A DNA stretch of 64,000 nucleotides from Brachynemurus nebulosus (lineage: Eukaryota; Arthropoda; Insecta; Neuroptera; Myrmeleontidae), in NCBI GenBank assembly GCA_035578155.1, contig JAPWDM010000001.1, positions 159,933,498 through 159,997,497 on the forward strand. Direction: 5' to 3'. The position numbers were made by a program, and so were the translations under genes. Shown one piece after another: positions 1-12,622 of the stretch. Numbering within the stretch: position 1 is the first letter of the stretch; each line of letters opens with the position of its first letter. The notes under the pieces were generated by a model, which made no database searches, was not told the origin of the DNA, and was given only the letters and a program-made list of their open reading frames with translations.

Positions 1-120
1 AATTTGCGTATGGAAAGTTACTTTCCACACGCAAAAAAGTACGCGGGAAGAGTACAGTGGGCAAATAGCTATTTTGCGTACAGAAATATGTGCGCCAAGT
101 TAGTACTTCTCCCGCATGAG
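1..120. repeat. small foldback repeat at the window edge
   Basis: Two inverted repeats lie together. Arms 3-18 and 20-35 pair at 15 of 16 positions around a 1-nt loop (TTTGCGTATGGAAAGT against its complement). A second pair, about 39-51 and 103-115, has the core GCGGGAAGAGTAC. The unit is probably cut by the window edge. Family not recognised. Confidence 0.5.
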
Positions 121-180
121 TAATAAAAAATTATTTTGGTTGTTAAATTGTCTTACCGTATTACCTACACCTATATTTTT

Positions 181-875
181 GCACTTACAATTAAATGAGA
201 GGTTTGTATTTTTTCGAATAAATTTGGGTTTGTCTAACGAAAATTTGTTGCCTAGCAATTTAACGAGAATAACTGACAACTAACAAAAACGCAACAGCGA
301 AGCTGAAGCGTTTTTGGGTAGACAGTTCTTCGAGTTAAATTACTTTTAGGTAAGAAATTTGAATTGTAGAAAACAAACTTATTCAGAAAAATAATAAAAC
401 TCAAGTGTAATTCCGTAAGATAATTTATAGAATAAAATAAATTAGTATAATTCATATTATGATTTAATACATCGTTACTATGGTTCTGAAATCAGTTAAA
501 TTTACCAGTACGAATTTTTGTTTCATTTTAATCGTGTTTTCATACGGTAAAATGACCAATGGAATGTTTTGTACTATTTTTTTCTCTGTAAAAATCTGTC
601 CTAACTTTTTTCCATGGTAAAAGTGAAAAACTACAATATTCTTATGGGACTAGATACACATGAGTTAATTTACCTGAATAAATTTGCGTTTTCTACAACT
701 CAAATTTCTTGCCTAAAAGCAATTTAACTCGAAGAACTGTCAACAAAAAACCCCTTCACCTTTGCTGTCGCGTTATTGTCGCGTTCTCGTTAAATTACTA
801 GGCAATAAATTTTCGTTACGCAAGCCCCAATTTATTCGAAAAAAGACAAACTTCTCGTGTAATAATAAGTGACAA
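181..875. repeat. foldback element, family A
   Basis: Left arm (about 181-430) and right arm (about 630-875) are inverted copies; the best-kept parts are 186-395 and 672-870. Landmarks are CTAACGAAAATTTGTTGCC and TTCTTCGAGTTAAATT. The loop of about 200 bp is AT-rich and has no coding capacity. A related stretch lies at 50146-50330 and a weaker one at 35760-35890, so this is a dispersed family. No TSD could be fixed. Confidence 0.6.
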
Positions 876-924
876 TTTAACTCATGTGTATTAAAACTCC
901 CATTAGAATATGTAGTTTTATTTT

Positions 925-1925
925 TAATTTTAGCCTGAAAAAAGTAGTCAAGTACGTGTTAGACACGCACCAAGGCAGGATTTCGTAGTACCATAAAATT
1001 GGATGACTTTGGCCACCATGGGTGTCTTTAGCTATTTTTCAACATTTGCTTTATTTACGCACGATTACGTTATAATCATACTTATGTACGGAATAGTATT
1101 TTTTACTGATTCTATAGATTATATTGGATTCTAAAAAAATTATATACATAAAACAATTTAATTTTTAGTACCTGAAAAAGTTTAAATAGAAAAATTTACG
1201 AAAAACCTGCAATTTTTACCTTTAAAAACTTTAAGGGCAGCTTGATATAATAAAACATAAAAAAGAAGTATTTTTACCATATTTTTATTTTTAAAAAAAA
1301 AACCTCAAAAAATATTTCAAACATACTTGGCGTGTCTTTGCGTGTTACAAAAAAAAGCAACATGTGGCCAAAGTAATCCAACTTCATCGTCTCTCTTTGG
1401 CCACCCTTATTTAAAAAACAAAAAAATATTTAGAATGTATTTAGCTTCTTCTCCATTTCAAAGTTAAAAGTACTAATACAGACCCATAAAACGTAATTAG
1501 AAACAAAAATTAATATCATTTGGTGTAAAACTTATAACAGTGTAAAGTTCAAAAATGGACCATAGTCACCCAACTTTACGGTACAGTAGGAAGAATTCGA
1601 GATAAAATATTTTTGCATTTACTTAAAACGTTGATGGTCATGAGCACCACACAGCATCAAGTTAAACTGACTAACGCGTAGATAATCATAACCTACTATG
1701 ATGGAACTCCCAATTAGTACACTTAGGTATTATAGAATTGTTGACACGGTACAGCGTTGTGTCCCAGTTAGTCAGTTTAACTTGATGCTGTGCGGTGCTC
1801 ATGACCGTCAATATTTTAAGTAAATGCAAAAAATATTTTATCTCGAATTCTTGCTACTATACTACGAAATCCTGCCTTGGTACGTATCTAACACGCACTT
1901 GACTACTTTATTTAGTCTTATTAAA
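925..1925. repeat. foldback element, interrupted by a nested MITE
   Basis: The left arm (about 925-990 continuing at 1582-1675) is the inverse of the right arm (about 1757-1925). Shared landmarks are the CAAGGCAGGATTTCGTAGTA block (971-990) and CATCAAGTTAAACTGACTAA. The right arm is continuous; the left is split exactly by the 991-1581 insertion. No coding region; family not recognised. Confidence 0.65.
991..1581. mobile_element. TA-flanked Tc1/mariner-type MITE nested in a foldback
   Basis: The 591-bp insert has imperfect terminal inverted repeats beginning CCATAAAATTGGATGACTTT and, read inward from the right end, CCGTAAAGTTGGGTGACTAT. It is flanked by TA at 989-990 and 1582-1583. The other arm of the host foldback keeps the uninterrupted sequence, which confirms the boundaries. 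A further inverted copy of the terminal motif lies inside at about 1362-1390. TA duplication fits the Tc1/mariner superfamily. No transposase is encoded. Confidence 0.75.
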
Positions 1926-4900
1926 ATTGCAAAAAAATTATTTTTCCCTCTAAATTTATTTTTATTTATGCTAAATATTCAGGAGCACATATATCGGTTG
2001 GGAACAAACGTTCATTGTTAATAAACTAATCTAAGATAACTATTTTATGCATATGTCACTAAACAGATAACCTCGCCTGTTTTAGCGAAATTTTTTTTAT
2101 TATTTAGTAAATCTATTCTATATTTTTTCAATTGCTATTTATTAGGAATAAATTACTTTAAATTAAGAATTTATTTTTTTTTCTTATTTAAAATATAGTT
2201 TTTTTTTTATTAATTTATAAAAAAGTTAAAAAGGTCAGAAACTGGGTCATGGTCAATAACAGGGTCTTTTAACTTATATTTCAATTAACTTTTCGAAATC
2301 TGATTTCACAATCTTATCAAATTTTCAAAAAATCCGGAATTTTCACAAATTTAAATGGATTTTATGTTTTTCTAGATTGTTAAGTAGTGCAATAAGCTAA
2401 AACCACTTTCCATTTAAAATAATTTAATTTACCTACACCACAAATTATTTACAATTAAAAGTACAAAATTTGGCGCCTCCTCAAGATTTAATTTGAATGT
2501 TCAATATTTGAATGTTCAAAATAATTATATTTGTTTGACAAAAATATTATTTAATAAATAATTAAAACCCAAATTAATTATAAACACCAGAAAATAATTT
2601 TTGTCACTTAACCACAACTTAACATTATTTACGTTATTTACTTTTGAAATTGTAAATGATAAAATGACATTTTAGTACATACATAGTTTGTTACATAATT
2701 ATCACAAATATGTAAAGATAGCTCTGCCTGTATTAAAATAAGTTATTAGACAAAGATAACAATTTTTAGAATCTGACCCATTATTAATAATTTTAAGAAA
2801 AAACAGCGAAAGAAAGAGATAAATATATACATGCTTCTATAAAATAGAAAAAGAAAGAGAAAAAGGCATTTTTTATTACAATTTTGTTGTTAATTCGATA
2901 TCACAACTAAACATTGGTTGTGCATTGGTGCCATACTTTTTTTTTTATTTTGTTAATAATAATAAAAAATAATTGCTATAAAATAACAGAAAAACCGAAC
3001 TAATTTTTAATAAGTCGATGACAGTTTGTTCAGTTATTGAATAATTTGTAATTTTTTTAAGTCTTGCTCTTTAAATTTGTAAATTTGTATTGAAAAAACA
3101 GTCCCTCAATTAAAAAAAAATGTGGGCGTCTTATTCAAATACAAATGCGCATGTCTGTGACAGAAAACGCAATATTATAAGGTATTTCGAAGCTTGCTAG
3201 GGCTCCGAAATCCTAAAAAGAAATTAATTTAATTACGTAAGAATGTTCTTAGTATGTGAAATGTATACATACTTTTATTACTATTAAAGAAAAAATTCAT
3301 TAAAAATATAATTTCTCGATAGTGACATGCTACTGAACCCATAGTGTATATACCATAACTCGATTAAATAATACAAAACATACCAGAAATGTTGTGGATA
3401 AATTAAATAATTTGAAACAACACAACTTAAGACAATATTTTAAATATTCTTGTGTAGATACAGCCTAAGTAAAACTATTGTAAAAAATGAAATTTTTTTT
3501 TAAATTTTCTGTTTGAAAATTGCTATGCTGCCTGCCATGAACCTCTTCGAAAAAAAACGTCAGCGTTGCTGTGTTTTTTAAATAAAAAAAAAATTGTACA
3601 CTGCAGATCACGAATAATAAATCCATTCAGCCAAGTTTAATACTGATTCGGTTATTCGTTACGAAAAAAAAAATCACTATAAAACCTACTTTTTGGGGAT
3701 TTCAAGGTGATGTAACGGCTTAAAAAATCGGCAAACAGAATAACAATGACTGTGTGACAAACGTAAAATTTAAATTCAAAATTGTTGTGTAGGTTGCCTA
3801 ATTGAAAAAGTGAATAACTGTAATTAGAACTGTTACAGGGTAGACGAGTTTATAAATAAACTAACCATTGAGAAAAAATTTTTAAACAGTAAAATAAAAA
3901 AAAAATTAAACATGATAAAATGGAGCGACGCCGGTGTCTCGTATACAATAAATTAATAAGTAACTCGTAGATGGATTCGGATGTTATCCTAATACTGTTA
4001 AAATATTACACTGGCTCACTCGTTCAACCACATCCCTCATTCGACAAGCAATCTCTAAAATAATTAATTAAATTAATTAATAAACAAAACCAACCAACAA
4101 TTTGTTTTTTAAACTTTTTTAAAGCTATACAATAATAAAAGAGCAAACTTTTTGCTGTGGCCAAAAAGCCTATTTTTTTCTCTTTTACTTTATATACATA
4201 TAAAATATAATGTCAAAAAAGGGACAATTTCGGATTGGTAGTTAGTAGGTATGCAAAATATTTCTTTCTTACTGATTACTAAAAAAAAAAAAATAATAAC
4301 TTTATAAACGAATAAACCATATAGAATAAATTCTAAAATAAACAAAAAACAAATTTTCAAAAAATATATACCTACCATAACAGAAAAATAGGTACAAACA
4401 AATTCCCGCCTACGTTTTATTTAAATTTTTTTCTTATTTCCTTAAATAAACGAGAATAAATTGTGTGAGTTTCGCTCGTAGGTACCGTATATGTGAAATA
4501 AAGTTAAAATGTCAAAAATAAAAAATAATTTCAGGGATCAATGAAGATTTTAAAGGATTTATGCTACCATAATCCAGTATACCCACTGACTACTGTTTTA
4601 TCGGTAAGGATATTATAGTAATGACATCCGCCAGGTGAAATCAGCATGAAATTTGCAATAAATATTCAGTTTTCGTTTATATACACATATTCTCAATAAT
4701 AATACAATTCATATGTAGATATTTGGCGGTAGATATACATATATATACAAATTATAGTCATATTGTGTATTTTATTTTAAATTTTATTACATAATATGTT
4801 AAGGTATTTGTTCTCTATATTCGAAACAATTTCAAATATAAATAGACGGTAATAGAAATTTATTTTGTGAAACTGATAGGTACGGTGATTTCAGTTCTTA

Positions 4901-5420
4901 TTTAAGATTTATTTTAGCTAAATACTTTTATAATGATTTGAGTTTTTTGAAGTGAAAATTTCTATAGCGAATGTACTCACAAGGAAAGATTTTGAACTGT
5001 CAATTCGCAATTTTGATGAAACCTTGTATACGTGTAGTACAAGCAAAAATAACGGACGCGTAATTTTTTTTATCTGCCACCGTCGCCATTTAAGGGGTGA
5101 AATCACCCCTTGTAGGATGTTGGTTGGAATGTCGCTGGTTCTTGTTTGTTGAAAATTGATTTCCCATATACTATATACACACAACTTCGATAGCTTAAAT
5201 TATTTTCAATTAGCGAAGGACAACCCCTTTTGCGGGGAATAAAACACAATATATTGATATATATTAAATACTGACGTATAATTAGTTGCTTTATTGTAAT
5301 TATAACAAAACAGAAAATATTTCATTAACAGGTGATGATTATGCACTAACAATGAAAGGAAGTGATAAGAACGGTTAAACAATAACACAATATGTGTTAT
5401 TGGTGGTCTTTGCTCATCTA
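1926..5420. other. AT-rich DNA without recognisable genes
   Basis: Homopolymer-rich AT sequence. Short open frames here look random in composition and lack splice or domain signals. The only local structure noted is a perfect hairpin at 5092-5111 (AAGGGGTGAAATCACCCCTT), of a kind common in insect dispersed repeats. Confidence 0.6.
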
Positions 5421-5603
5421 ACAAGGAGAAGGTACGACCTGGGAAATTGACTTCGGGATGGGATTTCGCAGGATTATAGTCCCTCCAAAAATTAATTGTT
5501 AAAATATAAAGGCCCATTGGCCAGTCAATTTCGAGAAAAACGCTTTCAAGCGTTTCAACGCTTTCAAAATTCTAGCTTCATTTAGTGAATGTGTCAAATC
5601 AAC

Positions 5604-5674
5604 GAACAGGTGGCGCAGTCGGTAGCGTGCTGGATTGGCGACTAGAGTGCACGGGTTCGATTCCGACTGATTGC
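5604..5674 (+). repeat. tRNA-derived SINE-like head (left arm)
   Basis: An A box TGGCGCAGTCGG (5611-5622) and a B box GGTTCGATTCC (5654-5664) sit 43 bp apart, the spacing found in tRNA genes. Anticodon and T stems do not pair properly, so this is a tRNA-derived internal pol III promoter rather than a functional tRNA gene. An AT-rich tail follows. Confidence 0.65.
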
Positions 5675-6104
5675 AAGTATTATTACATTTTTTTTATTTT
5701 GTTAATTAACTATTAAAATTAATAAATTTCAAAAATAAATAATTATTTCTAATAATAAATATCATAAATTAAAATATAATTGTATTTTTTTTTTAATTCG
5801 TAACCATTTACTGAATACTTTTTTAACAAGTAATTTTTTTTTTTAAAGAAGTAAGAAAATTACCAAAACCATTTTTTAATTATAAATTTACTTATTATAT
5901 ACAAAACCGGAATGATAATTTTTTATAAAAACATTCAAAACAGAAAATATTTTAAGTATTCAGTAAACGGTTACAAATTAAAAAAAAAAATACTATTATA
6001 TTTTAATTTATGATATTTATTGTTCGAAATAATTATTTATTTTTGAAATTTATTAATTTTAATAGTCAATTAACAAAATAAAAAAAAATGTAATAATACT
6101 AATA

Positions 6105-6184
6105 ATACTTGCAGGCTGTCGGAATCGGACCCGTGCACTCTAGTCGCCAATTCAGCACGCTACCGACTGCACCACCTGTTCGTT
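6105..6184 (-). repeat. tRNA-derived SINE-like head (right arm)
   Basis: Inverted copy of the 5604-5674 segment. On the minus strand the A box TGGTGCAGTCGG is at 6163-6174 and the B box GGTCCGATTCC at 6121-6131. A few substitutions separate it from the left arm, one of them in the B box. The two promoters point toward each other, so convergent transcription is possible. Confidence 0.65.
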
Positions 6185-6384
6185 GATTTGACACACCAAT
6201 AACTTGTATATAAATATTCAGTAAATGAAGCTAGAATTTTGAAAGCGTTTTCCTCGAAATTTACTAGCCAATGGGTCTTTATGTTTTAACAATTAATTAA
6301 TCCTTGGAGGGACTATAATCCTGCGAAATCCCATCCTGAAGTCAATTTCCCAGGTCATGCCCTCCCCTTGTAAGTGATACTGAC

Positions 6385-6771
6385 AAAAGTAGATTAAGAT
6401 AGGTACTCTACATTCAGGACCAAAATAAGCATTTCGACATCTACGTCATAATACGTCACATATTTGAATTTTTAGGAAAAGACAACATTACAATTACTTA
6501 TTATTATATTTATACAGCATGAGTTTTTTGAGAGTTACCATCTTTATTACAGCCAAACCGTTGAAAAGAGCTAAGAGCTATAAAGATCTTGACTATAGCA
6601 ATCGATTACCCCCGTCGATATCTGCAACTTTTATTTGAACAATTTCTCAATTAAATCCACGGTTTGGCTGCAGTAAAAATGGTAACTCTCAAAGAACTCA
6701 GACTGTATTTATACAATTCGCCATCTACGTCATCAAGATCTGCGCGTCGGCATACCTATTTTAATCTACTT
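6385..6771. mobile_element. foldback element with 10-bp TSD (Mutator-like candidate)
   Basis: The ends are inverted (AAAGTAGATTAAGATAGG at left; CCTATTTTAATCTACTT at right). Further inverted blocks lie inside: ACATCTACGTCAT and GAGAGTTACCATCTTTA. Direct repeats TGATACTGAC at 6375-6384 and 6772-6781 abut the ends exactly. TSDs of 9-10 bp are characteristic of Mutator-like elements, which also often have long inverted ends. Noncoding, 387 bp. Confidence 0.65.
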
Positions 6772-7156
6772 TGATACTGACTATTTTGATAGGTTCGGTG
6801 CCTGATTCCTACGGGCACGATGGGCACGACTAAGTCGTTTTACATACCTCTGTTGGCTAGCTGATTGAATACATATACGCGGGCAGGTGATGGCACTAGG
6901 CGTACATACAATTGAATTGAATTAAAAGCAATTACATTTTGATTGCAAATACCGAGCCCCAACACCCCTCAAAGTTACCGTAAAATTTCAATTTTACTTA
7001 ATAATTTGAAAACGACGACAGATAGGAAAAAACTTTGAATTCACAAGACACTTTATTTTTAGAGAGCTTTCTATTGGGGTATATAAATCCAGAATCGGAC
7101 CTACTGGAGGGGCTGTTCAGATAAAATTGAGGGTAAATTTTGAAATAGGGTGGATA

Positions 7157-8044
7157 CACGGAGAGAAAAAGCATATAGTTTTTGTAGAGAAAATTTCAGA
7201 AAAATTACCATGCTCTCTTATAATGCGTGCGCGATCGACGACCAAAGTAAAAAATATTTTACGATCATGTAAATATTATTAAATTGAAATGTAAAAAGTA
7301 TTAGTCATGGCTTCATAAAATTTGTTGTGCTAGCATTGTAAAATTTAATGCGCTAACACAACTTCTATCACACTCTTATGCATGTATGTTATAGTTTAAT
7401 TCTTGTTGTCGTACTCTTTCATTTACGCATCTGACCCGCAACCTTATGTTGGTTGGGCTGTACGGGCTGTATGCACTGAGGAACAATATATGATGCATAC
7501 AAAAATGATTGGCAACAATATATTCTAATACTAAAGATAGTGAAGTCACAAAATAATGAATTAAACGGTGAGAGTCCGTCCTGTAAGACAGTGTAATAAA
7601 TACTGCTTGCTGCTTGTAAGACAGTCTAATGAATCAAGGTGCTTGGTCCGACCAAGTTGGTCGCGTTGGTCGTCACACCACTCACCAGCCTGGCTATATG
7701 ACTTGCATGTATGAGTGGGGTACATTTCAACAGCATTGATACCTTCTTTCTCTTTCTTTCTTTCTACTATTAGCAGATAGCATTTGAATAATTATAAGAC
7801 GGCATGGTAATTTTTGTAAGAAAAACAATTAAAAAATATTTTTCTGTCGGGAATGGAACTTTTTACTGTGCTGTTTTACAAATTTTACGGAGCTAATATT
7901 ACGGAAACAATATTCTATCCTTTAAATTTTCTATGATTAATTATAATTTTTATATTTTTACGGTACAAAATTGAATATGTTCGCCTTTTACACGTCGATT
8001 GTAGTGCTGAGCACAGTAATTTTTCTATGAATTTTCTCTCCGTG
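7157..8044. mobile_element. TA-flanked CAC...GTG element, copy 1
   Basis: 888 bp with inverted ends CACGGAGAGAAAA and TTTTCTCTCCGTG, flanked by TA at 7155-7156 and 8045-8046. Subterminal inverted blocks include AAAAATTACCATGC. It shares the motif TTTACGGAGCTAAT-like with the 29880-30924 element. The middle (about 7380-7740) is less AT-rich and holds short direct repeats (TGTAAGACAGT, twice). No transposase. Confidence 0.65.
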
Positions 8045-8274
8045 TATGCTTTGGTATTTTAAAATTTGATTAGAATATATGAAAACTACATGAAAAGTAT
8101 TTTTCATTTATTTTTCATATATGCAGGTAAACCTGTTTTTGCTCAAAGTTGTAATTTAAAGTCAAAAATCTCAAAACTGGACAGCTAATTTGAAGTGCTA
8201 ATCGTAATTTTACTGCCAAACAGCAGAATAAAATTTTTTTTGAAGTTTTCAGCAAATAAATTGCTTGTAATTAA

Positions 8275-8737
8275 CACTATGAGGCCCGAGCACTTTCACA
8301 GCAAACTTCCCCGGAAGCCGGCAATATTTGAAAAAAAAATTTATATAAACAAATACATAAAATACTAAATAAATTCAATACCGTTCAACATTTACATATG
8401 TGTAAAACTGTAAACATACAGTCATAAACGCACACATAAACGTGATATGTACATACTACATAATTATACAATGACTACATTTAAATCAATTTTATTTAAA
8501 AACATAAATTATATTTTTTATGCATTGTTTGTTTATCTTAAAATGTTTTATATTTTATACGTACATAGAAACCAAAAGAGTAGTGTGTGTTAGTATGTAT
8601 TTGTGTGTATGTGTTGGTATGTATGTATCGCACACATAATACGTAACCAACTTACTAATCAATTAATCATTGATCGCGGTCGGCCTCTGGGGATGTTTTG
8701 TTTGGTTTCGGATGCCGAAGCCATGGGACTGAAAGTG
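8275..8737. mobile_element. piggyBac-like MITE (TTAA TSD)
   Basis: 463 bp flanked by TTAA at 8271-8274 and 8738-8741. Left end CACTATGAGGCCC, right end read inward CACTTTCAGTCCC. TTAA duplications and short C/A-rich ends of this type are typical of piggyBac-superfamily MITEs. The interior is AT-rich with a degenerate GTAT/GTGT stretch at about 8583-8640. Noncoding. Confidence 0.6.
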
Positions 8738-10356
8738 TTAATAACTGACTAAAATAATTATATTAAATTATACTTAACTTATACTCTAAGATTTACATAA
8801 GTAATATTAAAATTTGATTTTGTTAAGTCATGCAAGAATATTATTACATATAACGTAAAAGCCCCCATTATGGAATGGTATCTAATACTGAAACAGTTTT
8901 GACATTTACATATTTATTTCTTTAATTAACAAGGGGAGTATCAAACATGGGAATCACGGATTTGGGAGAAATTAATATATGTATGTTGTGGAATATATTT
9001 CTCTGAGTATTGTAGTGATAAGAGTATTGTAGTGAAACTTGAAAAAAAAAATTGAATTTTCATTAAATTTTGTTCATTCAATTTTGCTCCTTTATTTTTT
9101 AATTCGGAAATTTTGAACAAACGGTTTAGGAAAACCATTCGATAGATCGATCTGCCGATTTACAGGGTTATTGGGGGTACATTGAGGTATAAAAATTCGT
9201 ACAAACATTAGACTCCCCATCAATATTCGCAGGGATGCCGACGATTTTTCGCAACAAGGAAAAAAGTCCCTTTTTTCATATTTTTCAGATTAAAATTAAG
9301 GATAAAAAAATTTTTTCCTAAAGTACGCGATATAGCCTTGCAGGAAATTTATTCCATATTCCAAAACTGCCCTTCAATTTTCTGTCGATCACTGGTTACT
9401 GAGATATCGATGGTTAAAGCAGAAGCGATCCTTTTTCATTCAAAGTTGGATACCTCCGGAACAAATCAACGTAGAGAAAAATTTTAAAAAGGAATTTGAA
9501 GCAGAATAAATAGGCTATCATGCCAATACCACGCTTTTATTGTAAAAAATTTTTTCAAGCCCGTAGACCAAAAAAAAAAAAAAAGAGCAAAAACTTTTTT
9601 TGTCTTATTCCTTATAATTGCTCGATAACTATCACTACTAAAAATTTTTGGACGGAAGATCTGGAAACTAGAATCTTTGAGCTTCAAAATGCTTTTTTAA
9701 ATATCTCGATACGACCATTTTTCACGTAAATACAGCCCTTCAAAAATCACTAAAAAAGTAACTTTTTTTTTTGCTCCCTTAATTGTTTGGAGTAGTAGTC
9801 ATAATTATGTCAACTTTATGGGTTTCCTTGAGATAATAAATACTGTATACACTTTTTGTTCTTTTTACTACATATTTAATATTAGATTTATAAAGTAATT
9901 TGATATATAGAAGTTCGTTTTATAAGAAATTTCAATGTATTTCCTTATTGTTAAATATCGTGAACCAACACTGGTGACTCTCTAATGGAGACACCCACTT
10001 TTCTCCACGTGAACGTGTCGCCATGATTGAATAAGTACTGTATAATGAAACATTGTTGAAAATGATTTCTAGTTAATTATGATGTCAAAAGCATATATGC
10101 GGAAAACTATAGTAGGTATGTGTGTCAATTAAGAATATTCGAACCTTTTTGTCATTTATGTGATTTAAAATAAACGTGTAGCGACAACCATAGCAACAAT
10201 CTGTTTATTGTCTCCGTTTTTGGTTGAAACATGTTTCATGTTATTATATGTTTCTGTTTACATGAAAATGTTTGGTTGCAATTGGCTTGCTTTTTAGTTT
10301 GTTAAGGTTTATACGTGTGTTGTATATGACAGAGTATTATTTTCATCCAATTACAG

Positions 10357-10415
10357 GATCCGTATGTATAGGCGGCATAAGCGGTGTTTACAGTCTTACC
10401 TACAGCATCAGCCCG
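10357..10415 (+). other. weak candidate internal exon
   Basis: A 59-nt stretch of higher GC follows an AG (TCCAATTACAG) and precedes a GT (CCCG/GTATT). Two of three frames are open; one reads SVCIGGISGVYSLTYSISP. The donor is poor and no partner exon was found. This is a splice-signal guess that chance could easily explain. Confidence 0.15.
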
Positions 10416-10829
10416 GTATTATATTTTATTAAGTGAAATTTAAAGCTAACCACAAGATGTAATAACTATACATTTCATCCACTTACACGCTATGTACACA
10501 ACACACAAGATACCATAAGTTATTATTAATTAGCCATAAGAATTGTCTAGCCATAAAATCCATGGTTTTTTTTCTCTTATTTTATATTATTAAACGAGTT
10601 ATGAAGTTTATATGTCCTATTTTTTCGGAAATGACGATGAAATTTGCAATGGAAGGGTTATTGGAACTTAATCCCAATTCACGAAAAACTTAGGTACCTA
10701 CTTACAGTTAGAGAGTCAGCATGGGTCTTTTTTTACCAAGTAAGTAAATGCTAGTTTTCCATTTGTTAATTATTAAATATATTTTTACCCACGGCAAAAC
10801 GGAGCAGGTATATGCATTTGGGGTAAGAG

Positions 10830-10830
<1 letters not shown>

Positions 10831-10860
<30 letters not shown>
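10831..10860. repeat. (TG)15 microsatellite
   Basis: Fifteen uninterrupted TG units. The flanks (ACGGCAAAACGG before; TTATCTCCAAAACGGC after) look like the body of a dispersed repeat, so the array may have grown inside one. Confidence 0.9.
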
Positions 10861-10864
<4 letters not shown>

Positions 10865-12622
10865 CATTTATCTCCAAAACGGCTTAAGTAAGGCGGCCAA
10901 CGGTTCCGGATTCTACGGGGCAGTCTCGGAAAAGCAGCTGTTGTCCCGCATTAAAATTTTTGTTAAAATAATCCCGAATGGAGATTAATGCTTTCCGGAA
11001 GTTCCGAATTTAGTAAACTGAAAATAATAAAAGAGCAATTTTATTTTCAAGACCGATTTCTCTCTTACAGGTTCACTCCACTTCTAGTTTGGAAACAATT
11101 TTTAAATTTTTACTTACAAGTTGCAGCTAAATTGGATTTTTGAATAAAAAATAATTACCATTTTTTTTTAATTTTATTTCAGTACTATATCGTAAATAAT
11201 ATTGATAACCGATGCAAGAAAAATTTTAAAAATATAATATATAATAAATAAGAAATTAATTAAAACTTAGGAAATTTCAAAAAATTTCATTTGGTTATAA
11301 ACAGCACTACAAAAGATCGCGATGTCTGTGACGTCATAATGGTAATATATTCAATACAAAATTACTTTTAGCAAGGAAAAATTGCATAGCAACAATAAGT
11401 CAAAATAAAAATACATTGAATTTTTAGGTAAGTTGCCATTATGACGTCACATATGCGCTAGGGGATTGTCGGCACGTTATCGGTTTTATGTTTAAAAATT
11501 TATTTTTAATTTGAAATAACTTTTTAAATATTACGTTTAAAAAAAAAAAAACTAAAAACAGTTTTCTTATAAAACATATATGATCTTGCCATTTACGACA
11601 AAAGAAATTTTTCTTTAAAAACTAAATTCCTTTAATGTTTAAGTAATATAGAAAACGTAATTTATGTTTCTAATTGTTTTTAGAATAAGGTCACATTAGT
11701 TTTGATGTAAATTACGTAAAAAAATTGATAGATATGGGTCGACAGAGGCTTCTTTTCATGCATATGATCTTATTAATAAATCAACACAATGAAATTAAAA
11801 TCAGCGCTACATAATTTACTTTTTCGAAAGTAATTCTTAACTGTTTAAAACACAAATGGAAGAGCAGAAAATGTGCGTAATTTTCTTTTTTTGTCCTCAT
11901 TAATCAACAAACCTTTCTCAAAAAAAGCCGTTTTAAAATTTAATAGTTTTGAAAGTCTGTCTGTACTAATGGTACTGTGTAAGTAGGTTTTACATATTAT
12001 TGTATATTATTATTCTTTGAATATTTCCTGATCTATATAAACGTAAAATTGCTTTGTAGAAATATTACATGTATTTATAAACATACCCACATGATATATT
12101 TTTATATATTTGATAAATTTATTTTGAAAATATTATCACAAAATAATATAGTAATATTGTTTACTTATTAACTGTACGCATTATCAAATATTCATGAATT
12201 GTTGTTACAAATAATGAAATTCACATACCAATATATTTGTTGAGCGCGTACATACAAATATGCTCCCTAACGCAATAGCTCACGCGTTATTTTATTTTAT
12301 TATACAATAATAATACATAGTGCTACCCACGTACGTATGCACATAATATGTATATAGTGTTGATAAAAAATCTATTAACAATAGGTCTATTCCCACAAAC
12401 ATTCTGTTTTCTAGACAGCCCGTCTCATACGGATAGAAAACACATCATTGTTTTTCTAATTTTCCTTATCCGATTATACATTACAATACGTTTCACCAGA
12501 TTTAAAATATTCAAAAATAGTGTACTACCTTCTTAAGTGGGTAAGTTTATTTCTTAACAGGTTGGCTGCCACCATTATTGAAAATAATGTATTTATCGTA
12601 TGCCATTATAATAAATGACTTT

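Larger units (their letters stand above)
5421..6371. mobile_element. 951-bp palindromic element with a tRNA-like promoter in each arm
   Basis: Arms 5421-5825 and about 5965-6371 are inverted copies over their whole length, around an AT-rich loop of about 140 bp. The ends read ACAAGGAGAAGG and, from the right, ACAAGGGGAGGG. The right arm has about 22 extra bases near 6195-6215. Each arm holds a tRNA-like segment with A and B boxes. No TSD is evident and no protein is encoded. It could be a foldback that absorbed a SINE head, or an inverted duplication of a SINE-bearing segment. Confidence 0.75.
8742..12622. other. AT-rich DNA without recognisable genes
   Basis: No coding region is supported. 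It holds a (TG)15 microsatellite and a weak candidate exon (both listed separately). A short inverted repeat with core TGTGACGTCATAATGG at about 11328-11343 is mirrored at about 11433-11449. The 9215-9780 stretch reads like old dispersed-repeat sequence but was not identified. Confidence 0.55.

Noticed and set aside
5206..5517. 103-codon minus-strand frame
   Set aside because: It runs into the end of the palindromic element and has no domain, codon bias or splice evidence.
5604..5674. A functional tRNA gene
   Set aside because: Promoter boxes are good, but anticodon and T stems do not pair and the segment lies in both arms of a repeat; called tRNA-derived instead.
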